A stretch of DNA of 64,000 nucleotides from Bacteroidota bacterium. Lineage in GTDB: Bacteria > Bacteroidota > Bacteroidia > Bacteroidales > Dysgonomonadaceae. The notes under the pieces are model-generated. The model ran no database searches. It was not told where the DNA came from and saw only the letters and a program-made list of their open reading frames with translations. Positions 17,547 to 27,524 of this stretch are shown here, in pieces (positions within the stretch are counted from its first letter, which is position 1; each line of letters opens with the position of its first letter). The translations under genes and the position numbers were made by a program. The stretch is from contig JAMNYO010000085.1 in NCBI GenBank assembly GCA_023622765.1, positions 62,001 through 126,000 on the forward strand. The letters run 5' to 3'.

Positions 17547-17861
17547 ATGACACTGCAAATTACAGATGCAACCTTGGACGAGGTGTTACAGACAGACAAG
17601 CTGGTATTGATCGACTTCTGGGCAGAATGGTGCGGCCCCTGCAAAATGATTAGCCCCATCATTGATGAGATCGCTAAAGAGTACCAAGACAGGGTGGTAG
17701 TAGGCAAGGTGGACGTGGACAACAACGACGAGACCACGGCCAAGTACCGTATCCGCGGTATTCCCACCGTCCTTTTCATTAAGAACGGGGAAGTGGTAGA
17801 TAAAGTGGTAAGCGCGGCACCTAAATCGCTGTTCACCGAAAAAATCGACAAGCTGCTTTAA
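17547..17861 (+). CDS. trxA: Thioredoxin
   Basis: A 104-residue cytoplasmic thioredoxin with no signal peptide. The active site WCGPCK is at 28-33, preceded by LVLIDFWAE, and the cis-proline segment is RGIPTVLFIKNGEVV. It reduces disulfides in cytoplasmic proteins such as ribonucleotide reductase. The gene sits 17 bp after dnaE and ends 65 bp before the convergent ABC permease gene. Confidence 0.97.
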   Translation: MTLQITDATLDEVLQTDKLVLIDFWAEWCGPCKMISPIIDEIAKEYQDRVVVGKVDVDNNDETTAKYRIRGIPTVLFIKNGEVVDKVVSAAPKSLFTEKIDKLL

Positions 17862-17926
17862 ACGGTCAGCAATCTTGAAACAAACACCTTGAACTACACT
17901 TATAACCCTGTGGAAATGAACATGTT

Positions 17927-18643
17927 CTAAACGAACTTCTCCCGGTTCTGCAGGTTTAAAAAACCCACCATCAACCACACTACGCTACCCACGAGCAGAA
18001 ACACCCTGCTCTTGAGTAGTGTATTGTGCCATATGATGGGGTGTGCGTTGGTAGGCATGGAGAAGGGGTTTAAAAAGGGATTCCAAAACGAAGATGCGTT
18101 CTCGCCTTGTTGCCCTATGATACTAAAGGCGAGAAGGCCCAAAACGATCATGATTACCGCGGTACCATTACCGCTCCGCGTGATGGTAGAGAACATGAAA
18201 GCCAGGTTACCGAAGAACAGCATCGGGAAAATCAACTGGGCTGCCATCTCGAAGGGGTTCACCGGGTAGAGCAGTACGCGGGCAATATACGCGAAGATGA
18301 CCAATATGGCGTAGTTCGCCACGTAAACCATCAACAGCCGTGCGCCCCACACCTTGAAGCGGTAGTTGGGAATCCCGAAAATGATCTCGAGAATCCGGTT
18401 GTCTTCGTCATTTTGAATACCGAAAACAACCGGGTAAAAGATGAGCAGCAAACAGGGAAAGAGCAGTAGGGTGTAGATGTAACCCTCGTTGATCTCCCCG
18501 CGATTCCACGCCCGTTGAAACATGAAGAACGCGAAAAAACCAAAAGCGGCCAGAAGGAACCAGATGAATTTCCCGGCAAATATAATCTTCAGGTTATACC
18601 GTGCTACACGGGCCACCAGCCCCACGTGATTTTTAAAACCCAT
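17927..18643 (-). CDS. ABC-2-type permease, last gene of the RND/ABC operon
   Basis: A 238-residue membrane protein with about six hydrophobic segments (for instance FIWFLLAAFGFFAFFMF, GYIYTLLLFPCLLLIFYPVVF, MVYVANYAILVIFAYIARVLL, IFPMLFFGNLAFMF, ending VFLLVGSVVWLMVGF). The loop GIQNDEDNRILEIIFGIPN is a coupling-helix-like element seen in ABC-2 permeases of the ABC/peptidase type, and the first permease of the operon has the comparable KKLDTSEVFYVHP. Its ATG is 4 bp after the stop of the displaced tail of the fused ATPase, so it is surely the partner of that ATPase domain. Substrate unknown. Confidence 0.8.
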   Translation of the reverse strand: MGFKNHVGLVARVARYNLKIIFAGKFIWFLLAAFGFFAFFMFQRAWNRGEINEGYIYTLLLFPCLLLIFYPVVFGIQNDEDNRILEIIFGIPNYRFKVWGARLLMVYVANYAILVIFAYIARVLLYPVNPFEMAAQLIFPMLFFGNLAFMFSTITRSGNGTAVIMIVLGLLAFSIIGQQGENASSFWNPFLNPFSMPTNAHPIIWHNTLLKSRVFLLVGSVVWLMVGFLNLQNREKFV

Positions 18644-18647
18644 CGCG

Positions 18648-18788
18648 TCAGATATTTTTCAATAAACATAAATAAGCGTCCTCCAAGTTCGCTTCTGCCT
18701 CCACCGCTTCCGGATGTGGGCGCTTCACTGAGATATAGCGCACCTGTATCTGGTCGCCATCTTGAACGTTGTGTACCACCAGCGACTT
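18648..18788 (-). pseudogene. Out-of-frame C-terminal tail of the fused ABC ATPase
   Basis: Directly after the stop codon of the RND-ABC fusion (18787-18789) the +1 frame continues as coding for 46 residues, with VVHNVQDGDQIQVRYIS and EANLEDAYLCLLKNI, ending at TGA 18648-18650, 4 bp before the next gene. The intact paralogous ATPase of the operon ends in the same way (GWEIQVV ... PPNLEHAYVYYM). Relative to it, about 30-40 residues after the GEI/GEL segment are also absent, so a deletion that shifted the frame explains this better than a single inserted base. Confidence 0.7.
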
Positions 18789-21700
18789 ATTTCAGTTCTC
18801 CCTTATCGACCACCACCACCTGGTTGCAAGAGCTGGAGATATCCTCGATGATATGCGTTGAAAAGATAACGATGCGATCTTTACTCAGCTCGACCAGCAG
18901 GTTGCGGAAACGGATACGCTCCCGCGGGTCAAGGCCGGCCGTCGGCTCATCGACCACCAGGATGCGCGGAAGGTGCAGGAGAATAAGGGCAATCCCTATC
19001 CGTTGCTTCATCCCGCCCGAGAAAGAGCCTATCTTGTGCTCCTTACGCTCGTGCATATGCACCGCGTTCAACACGTACTCTATCCGCTCTTCACGTGCCT
19101 CTCGTGCGGTCAACCCTTTCATTATGGCTTGATAATCCAAGAACTCCCACGCGGTCATGTTCTCGTACATCCCGAACTCCTGCGGCAAGAAGCCAATCAA
19201 GCTCTGTAGTTCCTCCCGGTGCTTACGGGTATCCAGCCCGTTAATCCAGATGGTACCATAGCTCTGGTCCAAGATACCCGTGATGATCCGCATAAGGGTC
19301 GATTTCCCCGCCCCATTGGGTCCCAACAGTCCAAACATGCCCGTCTTAATTTCGAACGAAACGCTACGTAACGCCTTGAAGGGACGGCGGCGCTTACCAA
19401 TCAGCGGGATACTCATGACCAAACGGAAGTAGACGCGCTTTAACCGGGCACGGCGACCCGTTACGCGCTCGATATTGATGTTCTTGTCGTAAATATAGTG
19501 GGAGGTCACGTAAATGGCGATGACAATCCCCCATATCGCACCGATCACCAACACCATGGCGAGGTTGTCCAATATCCTGTACAGGCCCACCAAGACCAAC
19601 AAGGGCAGTGTCCAGAAGATTATTCGGTTCGCGTAGCGCACCGCCTTGCTCCCCTTAAACCGCCCATAAAGGTAACCCCGTACCTTGCGCCACAAAAACA
19701 GGGTCGCACCGTACATGACAAAAGAGAACAAGAAACCCCACAGCTTGCTATCGATATAAAAGTAGGTGAAGTAGAGACCGAAGCCCCACAGGATAAAAAG
19801 CCAGGAGGCGTTTACGAAATCCTTCCACGAACGGAACTCCCTGCTCAGGCCCAATCGCCGCCGTATGTTCAACCCACTGTTCCATTCACGGACAAAACGA
19901 CCTGCGCGGTCATATATTTTAACCAAGCTACGCACCACGATGCGGATATCTTGATCCGGGTCCACCACATCGGCCTTGGCACGCCGCAAGCTGGTCTGCA
20001 TAAAGTAGGTTACTCCCGGTATTAGCACCGCGAGCAGTGTTACGTACACCACCTGGTACGTAGTACCGTGGACGTACAGGTAGATAAGAACCGCTCCAAC
20101 AATAAAGAGCAGGAGATGCCATATTTTGGTTTTAAGCGGCAACGTCCGGTACCAGGTCAACGCGTTCTCCAACCCCATGTTCACGGTCGGGATAATCACG
20201 AGCGTCAGCAGGGTTGAAAACGCGAGTCCCCCGATTACCGTGATGGCAAACGGGGCGCCAATGGCACCGGCGTACTCCGAATTACCCATCGCCAACGGGA
20301 GCATGGCAATAATGGTCGTGGTCGCCGTGATCAATATGGGACGAAGGCGCGACAGCCCGGCAGTCATCAGCGCACGCTCACGCCGGAAACCCCTCTGCCG
20401 AAGGATGTTCGAGTAGTCGATCAGGATGATCCCATTGTTCACCACCACCCCTATCAGGATGAGAAAGCCCATCAACGTGTTCGCATTCATCAAGCTATTG
20501 CCCGTGAGGATCAACGCTAGCAGTGAGCCGATGGCGGCCAGGGGAATAGAAAAGAGCATGACCAAAGGGGTAGTAAACGACTCGAACACCATGGCCAGGA
20601 TCATGAAGATAAGCAAGAAAGCGGCCAAGATGAGGAACTTGAAATCGCCGAACTCATCCTCTTCGTGTACCACCTCGATGGCCACCCCCGCTGGCAGGTT
20701 GTAGTTGGCAATCAGCTGATCCATGTCGGCACGATACCCCTCGAGCAGGCTCTTGGAGCGGGTGATGCTCGGCGAGAAACTGTAATAGACGGTGAGCTCC
20801 TTATCCTGGTTAACACGAAGAATGCGGGAGCGACCAAACCCCTTGTTGATCGTCGCGATATCCTGCAGGTTGTGCAACCCTCCGCTCGCGTTCGCGATCT
20901 GCACCGCCTTCAGGTCGTCTATCGTTTTTTGCCGCCGTTGCTCTTCCTCCTCCTCTTGGGGCATCTTATCCCGTATGATGATGTCGTACGACTCGTTACC
21001 CACCTTAAAGGTTGTACCGGAGGAGAACTCCGTGTTCAACTCCGACAACCCGGTCGTTATGTTGCCGCGGGTAATGCCATAGTTGGTCAGCAGTATCTGT
21101 TCGAAGCCGAGCAGCACCTCGGGCTGGCGGCGAGTGAAGGAGACGCGGGCGCTCTGGATGTACTCCTGCTGCTCGACCTGGTACTGCACATCCTCGGCCA
21201 CCACCTGCATCATCTCGTAATCGGAGCCCTTGATGACAATCCGCTCTTGGTTATCGCCAATACCCAGTAGGCTCATGAAGTTACCCATCCCGCTGAGGGC
21301 CCCACCGCTCTGTCCTCCACCGGTAGCATCAGACACGTAGATGTTCGCACCGCCCACATCGGGCAGCAGTGCCTGCACTTCCGACTTTATCTCGGTTATC
21401 TTTCGCTTCCCGATCTTCTGGTAATCCTCCTGCAAGATTAGCGTAAGGGCGGCCTCCTCCTCGTTCACGCGAACCACCAAGTCCTTCTTCTCCGCTATCC
21501 CCTCTAATCGCTCCTCCAATACCCTTACCACGTTGTCCGTGCTTTCGAGCGTGCTCCCGGTCGGCATGGTCACGTAAATATTGAACCGGTCGGCGTCTAC
21601 TTCCCGCTTCTGCGTAGTGGAGGTGGAGAGCGCGATCAACAAGGTCACGATCAACAGGGCGAGCGAACCAAAGATGGTTACCCCGGGATGCCGCATGCAG

Positions 21701-23247
21701 CTCTTTAACAGGACGAGGTAGACCTGGATAGGCCGTTGCGAGAGAGATATCTTCTCGTAGAAAATGGTTCGTCCCTTTTTGCTTTGCAGCACGAAGTAGG
21801 CAGCCATGGGGACAAACAGCAAGGCGACGGCCAACGAGATAATAAGCGTGGAGACAATGGAGACACCAATATGCGAACCCATGAGCTTGAGCAGGAAGTT
21901 ATCGGAAAAGAGGAAAGGAAGGAAGATAGCCGCCGTGGTGAACGTGGCAGCGACAATGGAACGCCACACCTCTTTGGTTCCTTGGGTCACCGATAGATCG
22001 GAACGTAGGCCAGTCCCGGAGAGGCGGTAAATATTCTCCAACACGACGATGCTGTTATCCAGCAGCATCCCCACCGCGAGAGCCATCCCTATTAGCGTGA
22101 GGCTGTTAACTGTTATGCCGGCAACGTAGAAAATATTAAACGCCGTGAAGATCGAGATCGGCATGGCCAACGCGATCAAGAGCACCAAGCGCACGTTTTT
22201 CAAGAAGAACCAGAGCACGATCACGGCCAACAGCCCACCCGTTATAGCCAACTGGATAATCTGGTTGATGTTGTTTTCCATCGTCTCGGCCGTGTTGGAA
22301 TCGACCACGATCTCCACGTCATACGGTTCCAACCGGCCGTTCAGCTGATCGATCACCTCCTGCGTCCGATGCGAGAGGTCAATCAGGTTAGCCTGCGCAT
22401 CACTGACCAGTGACACCGAGATGGACTCCTTTCCATTCACGCGGCTGTAGGATGTCTCCTCTTTCAGGTCGAAGAATAGGGTCGCCACGTCCTTCAAGAA
22501 GATGGGGCCAGGAGCGACCACCAGGTTCTCTAAGTCAGACACCTTGGTGTAGGACGAACTCACGTGAACGAAGTAGTGGTGGTGCGTCTCGGTGGCGGTA
22601 CCCACGAACACCTTTTCACGGGCATTGGCACTGAGCAGGCTGCTCACCCGGGAGGGAGTGAGGTTCAACGCCTTGCATGCCTCTCTGTCCAACTGCACCT
22701 CGATGGCCCGCTCGCGTCCCCCGTACACCTGCACCGCGGCGATCCCATCGATGTTTCCCAGTTCGTCCGTCACCTCCTCGTCCACGATGTTGCGTATCCG
22801 GTCGACCCCCCCGGTACCACGTACTTGCAGCGTCATAAAGGTGTTGCTCATCATTGAGACGTCCATCTTCTGCACGTTCACGTTGAAGCCATCCGGGAGT
22901 GACGCGGAAACCTCTTTCATCTTCTCCTCCAACCTCAACGAAGTGGTCTTGAAGTTGATGTTGCTTTTAAAGTCGATGCGTATGGAGGAGTTCCGGCTGC
23001 TAATCTCCGATTGGATTCGATCCACACCGCCCACAGAACTAATCGCACCCTCCAGGGGGATGATCACTTCCGACTCCACGTACGACGGATCCATATCCTG
23101 TACTGAGCGGACGGAGACGAACAATACCGGCAGCTCCGCGTTGGGGAGCAGTTCTACCGGCAGTTGCTTGTACGACACGTACCCCAAGAGGGTGGTCGCG
23201 ATGAACAGCATGCTGATCGTTACCCGTTTATTTAAAAGAAAGTTCAT
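18787..23247 (-). CDS. RND efflux pump fused to six membrane segments and an ABC ATPase domain
   Basis: A 1486-residue inner-membrane protein. Residues 1 to about 1030 are a complete RND pump (12 helices, two periplasmic porter lobes; helix 4 GMLLDNSIVVLENI keeps one Asp, with Asn where HAE1 pumps have the second). A linker at about 1042-1252 adds six more hydrophobic segments. From about 1275 an ABC ATPase follows: Walker A GPNGAGKS (1309-1316), Q-loop LPQEFG, signature SFSGGM (ending 1413), Walker B ILVVDEP (1429-1435), D-loop and H-loop STH (H1465). The ATPase C-terminal tail is cut off by a frameshift (18648-18788). The fusion is in frame and unbroken over 4.4 kb. It probably pairs with the small permease downstream. 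Confidence 0.9.
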   Translation of the reverse strand: MNFLLNKRVTISMLFIATTLLGYVSYKQLPVELLPNAELPVLFVSVRSVQDMDPSYVESEVIIPLEGAISSVGGVDRIQSEISSRNSSIRIDFKSNINFKTTSLRLEEKMKEVSASLPDGFNVNVQKMDVSMMSNTFMTLQVRGTGGVDRIRNIVDEEVTDELGNIDGIAAVQVYGGRERAIEVQLDREACKALNLTPSRVSSLLSANAREKVFVGTATETHHHYFVHVSSSYTKVSDLENLVVAPGPIFLKDVATLFFDLKEETSYSRVNGKESISVSLVSDAQANLIDLSHRTQEVIDQLNGRLEPYDVEIVVDSNTAETMENNINQIIQLAITGGLLAVIVLWFFLKNVRLVLLIALAMPISIFTAFNIFYVAGITVNSLTLIGMALAVGMLLDNSIVVLENIYRLSGTGLRSDLSVTQGTKEVWRSIVAATFTTAAIFLPFLFSDNFLLKLMGSHIGVSIVSTLIISLAVALLFVPMAAYFVLQSKKGRTIFYEKISLSQRPIQVYLVLLKSCMRHPGVTIFGSLALLIVTLLIALSTSTTQKREVDADRFNIYVTMPTGSTLESTDNVVRVLEERLEGIAEKKDLVVRVNEEEAALTLILQEDYQKIGKRKITEIKSEVQALLPDVGGANIYVSDATGGGQSGGALSGMGNFMSLLGIGDNQERIVIKGSDYEMMQVVAEDVQYQVEQQEYIQSARVSFTRRQPEVLLGFEQILLTNYGITRGNITTGLSELNTEFSSGTTFKVGNESYDIIIRDKMPQEEEEEQRRQKTIDDLKAVQIANASGGLHNLQDIATINKGFGRSRILRVNQDKELTVYYSFSPSITRSKSLLEGYRADMDQLIANYNLPAGVAIEVVHEEDEFGDFKFLILAAFLLIFMILAMVFESFTTPLVMLFSIPLAAIGSLLALILTGNSLMNANTLMGFLILIGVVVNNGIILIDYSNILRQRGFRRERALMTAGLSRLRPILITATTTIIAMLPLAMGNSEYAGAIGAPFAITVIGGLAFSTLLTLVIIPTVNMGLENALTWYRTLPLKTKIWHLLLFIVGAVLIYLYVHGTTYQVVYVTLLAVLIPGVTYFMQTSLRRAKADVVDPDQDIRIVVRSLVKIYDRAGRFVREWNSGLNIRRRLGLSREFRSWKDFVNASWLFILWGFGLYFTYFYIDSKLWGFLFSFVMYGATLFLWRKVRGYLYGRFKGSKAVRYANRIIFWTLPLLVLVGLYRILDNLAMVLVIGAIWGIVIAIYVTSHYIYDKNINIERVTGRRARLKRVYFRLVMSIPLIGKRRRPFKALRSVSFEIKTGMFGLLGPNGAGKSTLMRIITGILDQSYGTIWINGLDTRKHREELQSLIGFLPQEFGMYENMTAWEFLDYQAIMKGLTAREAREERIEYVLNAVHMHERKEHKIGSFSGGMKQRIGIALILLHLPRILVVDEPTAGLDPRERIRFRNLLVELSKDRIVIFSTHIIEDISSSCNQVVVVDKGELK

Positions 23248-23260
23248 CCTTCTCTTTTTC

Positions 23261-26200
23261 TCATTCTTTTGTAGCGCCCCGTTTCATCACCCGATGTTTC
23301 ATCTGCTCAAAAAGGGAATAGAGGCAAGGAATTACCACCAAGCTCATCAACGTGGAGGTAACAAGTCCACCAATTACCGCCACAGCCATGGAAGAACGCA
23401 TGACCGCTCCTTCTCCAAAGCGGAACGTCATCGGCAGCAAGACCAATATGGTCGTGAGGCTGGTCATGATAATGGGGCGCACACGCTGCTGCCCCGCTTG
23501 TACGATAGCCTCGGTGAGATTCATTGACGCCTTCAACTGGTTCATGCGCCCCACCAGGAGGATGGAGTTATTGATCGCTATCCCCGCCAGCATGATGACC
23601 CCCATCGCCCCCATGATATTAAGCGGGGTACCCGTTATCAGGAAGATCATAACGGCACCCACCAAGCCAAACGGGACGGTCAGCAGTATGGTGAACGGGT
23701 GCAACAGCGATTCGTATTGTGAAGCCAGGACCATGTAAACCAGCACCACGGAGAGCAGCAGTGCGAAAATCAGGCTCTCCATCGACTCCGCACGTTTCTC
23801 CTCTTGCCCCGTGACCGTTATGAAGTAATTGGTGGGAAGGTCGATGTCCGCGACCGCCGTGCGAATCTCCTGCGCCACCTTGTCGAGCGATCGCTCCGAG
23901 TCCATATCGGCAAGTATCTTGTTGACCCGCACCTGGTTGCGGCGGAAGACCTCCTTAGGTGCTCGCGAGCTGGTAATGGTGGCGATCTCGGCCAATCTAA
24001 AATCCTGGTTTCCACTAGTAATCAACAAGTTCCCAAGCTCATTCGCGGTGATGTCGGGCACCTTGATAAGGATATCGCGCATCTCGCCCTTGAAATCCAT
24101 CTTGCCGACCATACGTCCCTGCAGTTGCTGTTCGAGCTGTTGAATCACTGATGACACCGAGATGTTGTTGATACCCGCGATGGTACGGTTGATTGCGACG
24201 TTGAGCTCGGGTGCCCCATCGGCCATGGAGGACTTCACGTTATAGACCCCTTCCAGCGAGGCCATCCGGTGCAACACCTCATCCGTGAGGTAGCTGATCT
24301 CGTCGAGTTCATCCCCTCTCACCTCCACCACCACGGGAGCCTCATCGCCTCCCAGGAATTCGCTCAAGGAGTAATCGTCTTGGTTGAACGAAAGCTCCAG
24401 CCCCTCGATTTCTCGGGTCACCTCCACGAACCGGGCGATCACCTGCTCGGGCGGCACCTTGCCCTGATCAGACAACATCACCTTTATCGTGGCCGTATGT
24501 TCCCCCTCGAACACCCGGTTTCCCGATGCTCCTTTACCAATATGGGTATAGATCGCGGCCAGGCTATCTTCGCTCACGGAGCGCAACAAAAACTCCAGGT
24601 TGCTCACCACGGCATCGGTCCGCTCCAGGCGGGTGCCTTCCGGCAACTTGACAGAAACGGTAAAATCTTTCCCCTCGGAACGGGGGAGAAACTCGGTGCC
24701 AACGTAAGGAGTAAGCAGGATGGCGACAACCAGTATCGCCGCGGCGATACCGATTACCCATCCACGACGGGCTAACAACCAGCGTAGGTGGTTGCCGTAC
24801 CCCTTAAACTGCACCGAGGTTGTTTCTTGATGATCACCCTTCCTTTTCGTGAACTGATCATACAACATGGGAATGACCAGCAGGGCGACGAACAGCGATG
24901 ATAAGAGCGAAAAGGTGACTGTCCACGCCAGCTCCTTAAACAGCTGCCCCGAGGCCCCATGCAGGTATACAATGGGAATAAAGACAACGATGGTCGTCAA
25001 GGTAGCAGCCACCACTGCACCCGACACCTCGGTTGTGCCGGTGATGATGGCCTCCCTACGCTCCAGTCCCTGCTCACGATTTCTGAAGATGCTCTCGATC
25101 ACCACGATGGCGTTATCGATCAACATCCCTGCCCCCAAGGCCAGCCCGCTCAACGTCATCACGTTTAGTGTGAGCCCGCCGAAGTACATCATCACGAACG
25201 TGGCGATGATAGAGACCGGGATCGATACACTCACGATCAGCGTTGTACTCACACGGCGAAGGAAGAAGAAAAGCACCAGTACTGCCAACGCCATCCCCAG
25301 GAGTGCACTGGTCTGCACCTCGCCTATCGACTGCTTGATAAAAGTTCCCTGGTTACCAATCACCTCGAACGAGTAACCTGGTAGCGCCTGCTCGATCACT
25401 CCCAACTGATCCGTGATTAAGTCGACTACCTTAACCGTGTTGAACTGCATCTCCTTATAGACAGACAAGCCGATACAGCGCTCGCCGTTCAGACGCACGA
25501 TATTGTCAGGACGGGCGTTCTCGAACCGCACGGTCGCCACCTCCCCCAAGAAGAGGGGAGCACTCTCCACGCTACCTCCCGCACCTTGTATACCCATGCC
25601 ACCTGTAGCACCGCCGCCAACGTCCCCGATCGGCCTGTAACCGATAACCAGCCTCTCAAAATCCAACTCGGAAGCAAACATGGGCGCACTCTTCACCAAG
25701 TACTGCATCCCGAGTTCACTCACCCTACCTCCCGAAATACTTTGGTTGTTGGACTCGATCCGCGACGCGATCTCCTCCATGGTCACCCCGAACGCGCTCA
25801 GCTTGTAGGGATCGGTTTCGATAGTCAGCACGGAAACCTCTTCGCCCGAGAGGGCCACCTCGGCCACCCCCTCCAACCGGATGAGCTCGTTGCGGATATA
25901 GCTATCGGCCATCTTACGCAATTCCGCCATATCGATGATCGAGGCATGGGACATCGCGATCAGCATCACCGGGTCCCGGTTCGGGTCGTGCTGGGTGATA
26001 TTGACCGATTCAATCTCGGCGTTCTGCGCGAACGGGCTCATCGCCTTCTGCAGATCCAAGAAGGCCTCGTCCATATCCTTGTTTTGCACGTACTCCACCG
26101 TCAAGCGGGCAGAGCCAGCCCGAATAGCGGAAGAGACCTGCACCACATCGTTTTGCCGGATCGCCATCGATTCCATGCTCTCCACGAACAACTTCTCGAT

Positions 26201-26377
26201 CTCTTCCGGTGGACGTTCACCAGCCTCCACCTCCACGAATAGGCGCGGAGCGTTCATATCGGGCAGCAAATCCACGTTGAGCCTATCATACGATATCTTG
26301 CCCAGCAACAGGATCGCGAAGACGATCATGCTGATGGTAACGGGATTTTTAAGCGCGAATCGGAGTATTTTCCTCAT
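23261..26377 (-). CDS. RND efflux transporter, inner-membrane pump subunit
   Basis: A complete 1038-residue RND pump with 12 predicted helices and two large periplasmic loops. Helix 4 reads GAGMLIDNAIVVIESIF, with a single proton-relay Asp followed by Asn; helix 10-11 has GVIMLAGIAINNSILLV. It begins with the usual FALKNPVTISMIVFAILLLG. Together with the membrane-fusion protein and TolC-type protein encoded just upstream it would form a tripartite exporter. It is followed 13 bp later by the RND-ABC fusion, so the two pumps may assemble as a mixed trimer, as MdtB and MdtC do; that is inference. A glycine-rich loop (about GDVGGGATGGMGIQGAGG) in the porter domain is unusual. Confidence 0.95.
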   Translation of the reverse strand: MRKILRFALKNPVTISMIVFAILLLGKISYDRLNVDLLPDMNAPRLFVEVEAGERPPEEIEKLFVESMESMAIRQNDVVQVSSAIRAGSARLTVEYVQNKDMDEAFLDLQKAMSPFAQNAEIESVNITQHDPNRDPVMLIAMSHASIIDMAELRKMADSYIRNELIRLEGVAEVALSGEEVSVLTIETDPYKLSAFGVTMEEIASRIESNNQSISGGRVSELGMQYLVKSAPMFASELDFERLVIGYRPIGDVGGGATGGMGIQGAGGSVESAPLFLGEVATVRFENARPDNIVRLNGERCIGLSVYKEMQFNTVKVVDLITDQLGVIEQALPGYSFEVIGNQGTFIKQSIGEVQTSALLGMALAVLVLFFFLRRVSTTLIVSVSIPVSIIATFVMMYFGGLTLNVMTLSGLALGAGMLIDNAIVVIESIFRNREQGLERREAIITGTTEVSGAVVAATLTTIVVFIPIVYLHGASGQLFKELAWTVTFSLLSSLFVALLVIPMLYDQFTKRKGDHQETTSVQFKGYGNHLRWLLARRGWVIGIAAAILVVAILLTPYVGTEFLPRSEGKDFTVSVKLPEGTRLERTDAVVSNLEFLLRSVSEDSLAAIYTHIGKGASGNRVFEGEHTATIKVMLSDQGKVPPEQVIARFVEVTREIEGLELSFNQDDYSLSEFLGGDEAPVVVEVRGDELDEISYLTDEVLHRMASLEGVYNVKSSMADGAPELNVAINRTIAGINNISVSSVIQQLEQQLQGRMVGKMDFKGEMRDILIKVPDITANELGNLLITSGNQDFRLAEIATITSSRAPKEVFRRNQVRVNKILADMDSERSLDKVAQEIRTAVADIDLPTNYFITVTGQEEKRAESMESLIFALLLSVVLVYMVLASQYESLLHPFTILLTVPFGLVGAVMIFLITGTPLNIMGAMGVIMLAGIAINNSILLVGRMNQLKASMNLTEAIVQAGQQRVRPIIMTSLTTILVLLPMTFRFGEGAVMRSSMAVAVIGGLVTSTLMSLVVIPCLYSLFEQMKHRVMKRGATKE

Positions 26378-26430
26378 TGCTAGTTGCTATTAAAAGTACA
26401 GTTGGCCTTGACCATTGCGCTACGAACGGC

Positions 26431-27483
26431 CTATTTCAACACCTTGACACGGCTATTTTCCCGTAACGTCTCGTACCCTCGAATAATTAGGTTGTCGTTC
26501 TCATTCAGCCCCTTCGTCACCTCGATATTGTCCTCATCCTCCAGTCCTGTCTCGATATCCCGCAAGACCGCGGTATTCCGTTCCACGATGTATACATACT
26601 TGCGGTTCCTTCGCGAGAGCACCGCATCTTTCGGGATAATGATGGCGCTGTCCGCTTGATCCACCACGATATCGGCTTTCACGAACATACCGGGACGCAG
26701 TTTCATCCGGTCGTTATTGATAGTAATCTTCCCTTGATAGGTGCGTGTTTCGGTGCTAATGGCGGGCGACAACTCGCTAATCTCTCCCGTTACCGTATCC
26801 CCAACGAGCGTGTAGTGGGTGATATGGACGGGCTGATTCACCTTGATGTACTCCATGGTGCTCTCCGGGAGGTTGATCTCCATGTACATCCGTGAGTAGG
26901 CCATCAAGCCCACCAGCTCACTCCCTTGCGTCACCCAGCTCCCTGGCGTGTAGTGTGGCAGGGAGACGATTACCCCGTCGAAGGGTGCCTTAACGCTCAT
27001 TTTCGCCAGGCTGATCTCCGCGTTCTCCAAGTCGTACCGGGCATTGGTCACCCTCACCTCGGTGTTGCGCATCTCGCTGAGCGTAACGCCACCTTTTTCG
27101 TATAGGGCGGTCTGTTTGCTTTGCTCCTGTTCCGCTATCTCGAGGGTGAGCTTCCGGGATTCGAGCGCGATCCCATTCTCGTACTCCCGGTTCTGGAAGC
27201 TTACGATCAACTGCCCCTTCCTTACGATATCGCCCAGCTTGTAAGGCCTGCCGGTAGAGGGGTTGGTTTGAAGGGTATAATAACCGTTCATCTCCGCGCT
27301 GAGGTTCACGCTGTAGGTCGCGTAAGCCGTCCCTGTGGTATTGATCAACTTGCTGATCGAGCCCTTCTTCAGCTCCTGAACAGAGACGGGTGTCTCGATA
27401 TCACTTTGACCGCCTTGCGGTGGTCTGTTGCATGCCGCAAGCAAAGCGACCATCACCGTTAATGATAAGACTTTGTATTGCAT
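26431..27483 (-). CDS. RND periplasmic adaptor (membrane-fusion protein), lipoprotein
   Basis: A 350-residue adaptor with lipobox LLAAC (Cys18). It shows the lipoyl-type halves around a helical hairpin (LTLEIAEQEQSKQTALYEKGGVTL ... region, residues about 105-160; SVKAPFDGVIVSL is the second lipoyl half), then a beta-barrel and a membrane-proximal domain (DAVLSRRNRKYVYIVE). It bridges the inner-membrane pump and outer-membrane channel. It is the only adaptor in the operon, so both RND pumps and any ABC module that exports across the envelope would have to share it. Confidence 0.93.
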   Translation of the reverse strand: MQYKVLSLTVMVALLAACNRPPQGGQSDIETPVSVQELKKGSISKLINTTGTAYATYSVNLSAEMNGYYTLQTNPSTGRPYKLGDIVRKGQLIVSFQNREYENGIALESRKLTLEIAEQEQSKQTALYEKGGVTLSEMRNTEVRVTNARYDLENAEISLAKMSVKAPFDGVIVSLPHYTPGSWVTQGSELVGLMAYSRMYMEINLPESTMEYIKVNQPVHITHYTLVGDTVTGEISELSPAISTETRTYQGKITINNDRMKLRPGMFVKADIVVDQADSAIIIPKDAVLSRRNRKYVYIVERNTAVLRDIETGLEDEDNIEVTKGLNENDNLIIRGYETLRENSRVKVLK

Positions 27484-27524
27484 GAGTTATGTTATATAGT
27501 ATAATTAGGATTCATCGTTACATC

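Noticed and set aside
22592-26393. Long open frames on the plus strand opposite the RND genes (up to about 310 codons)
   Set aside because: They are antisense to clear RND coding sequence, have no recognisable domains, and arise from the codon pattern of the real genes.
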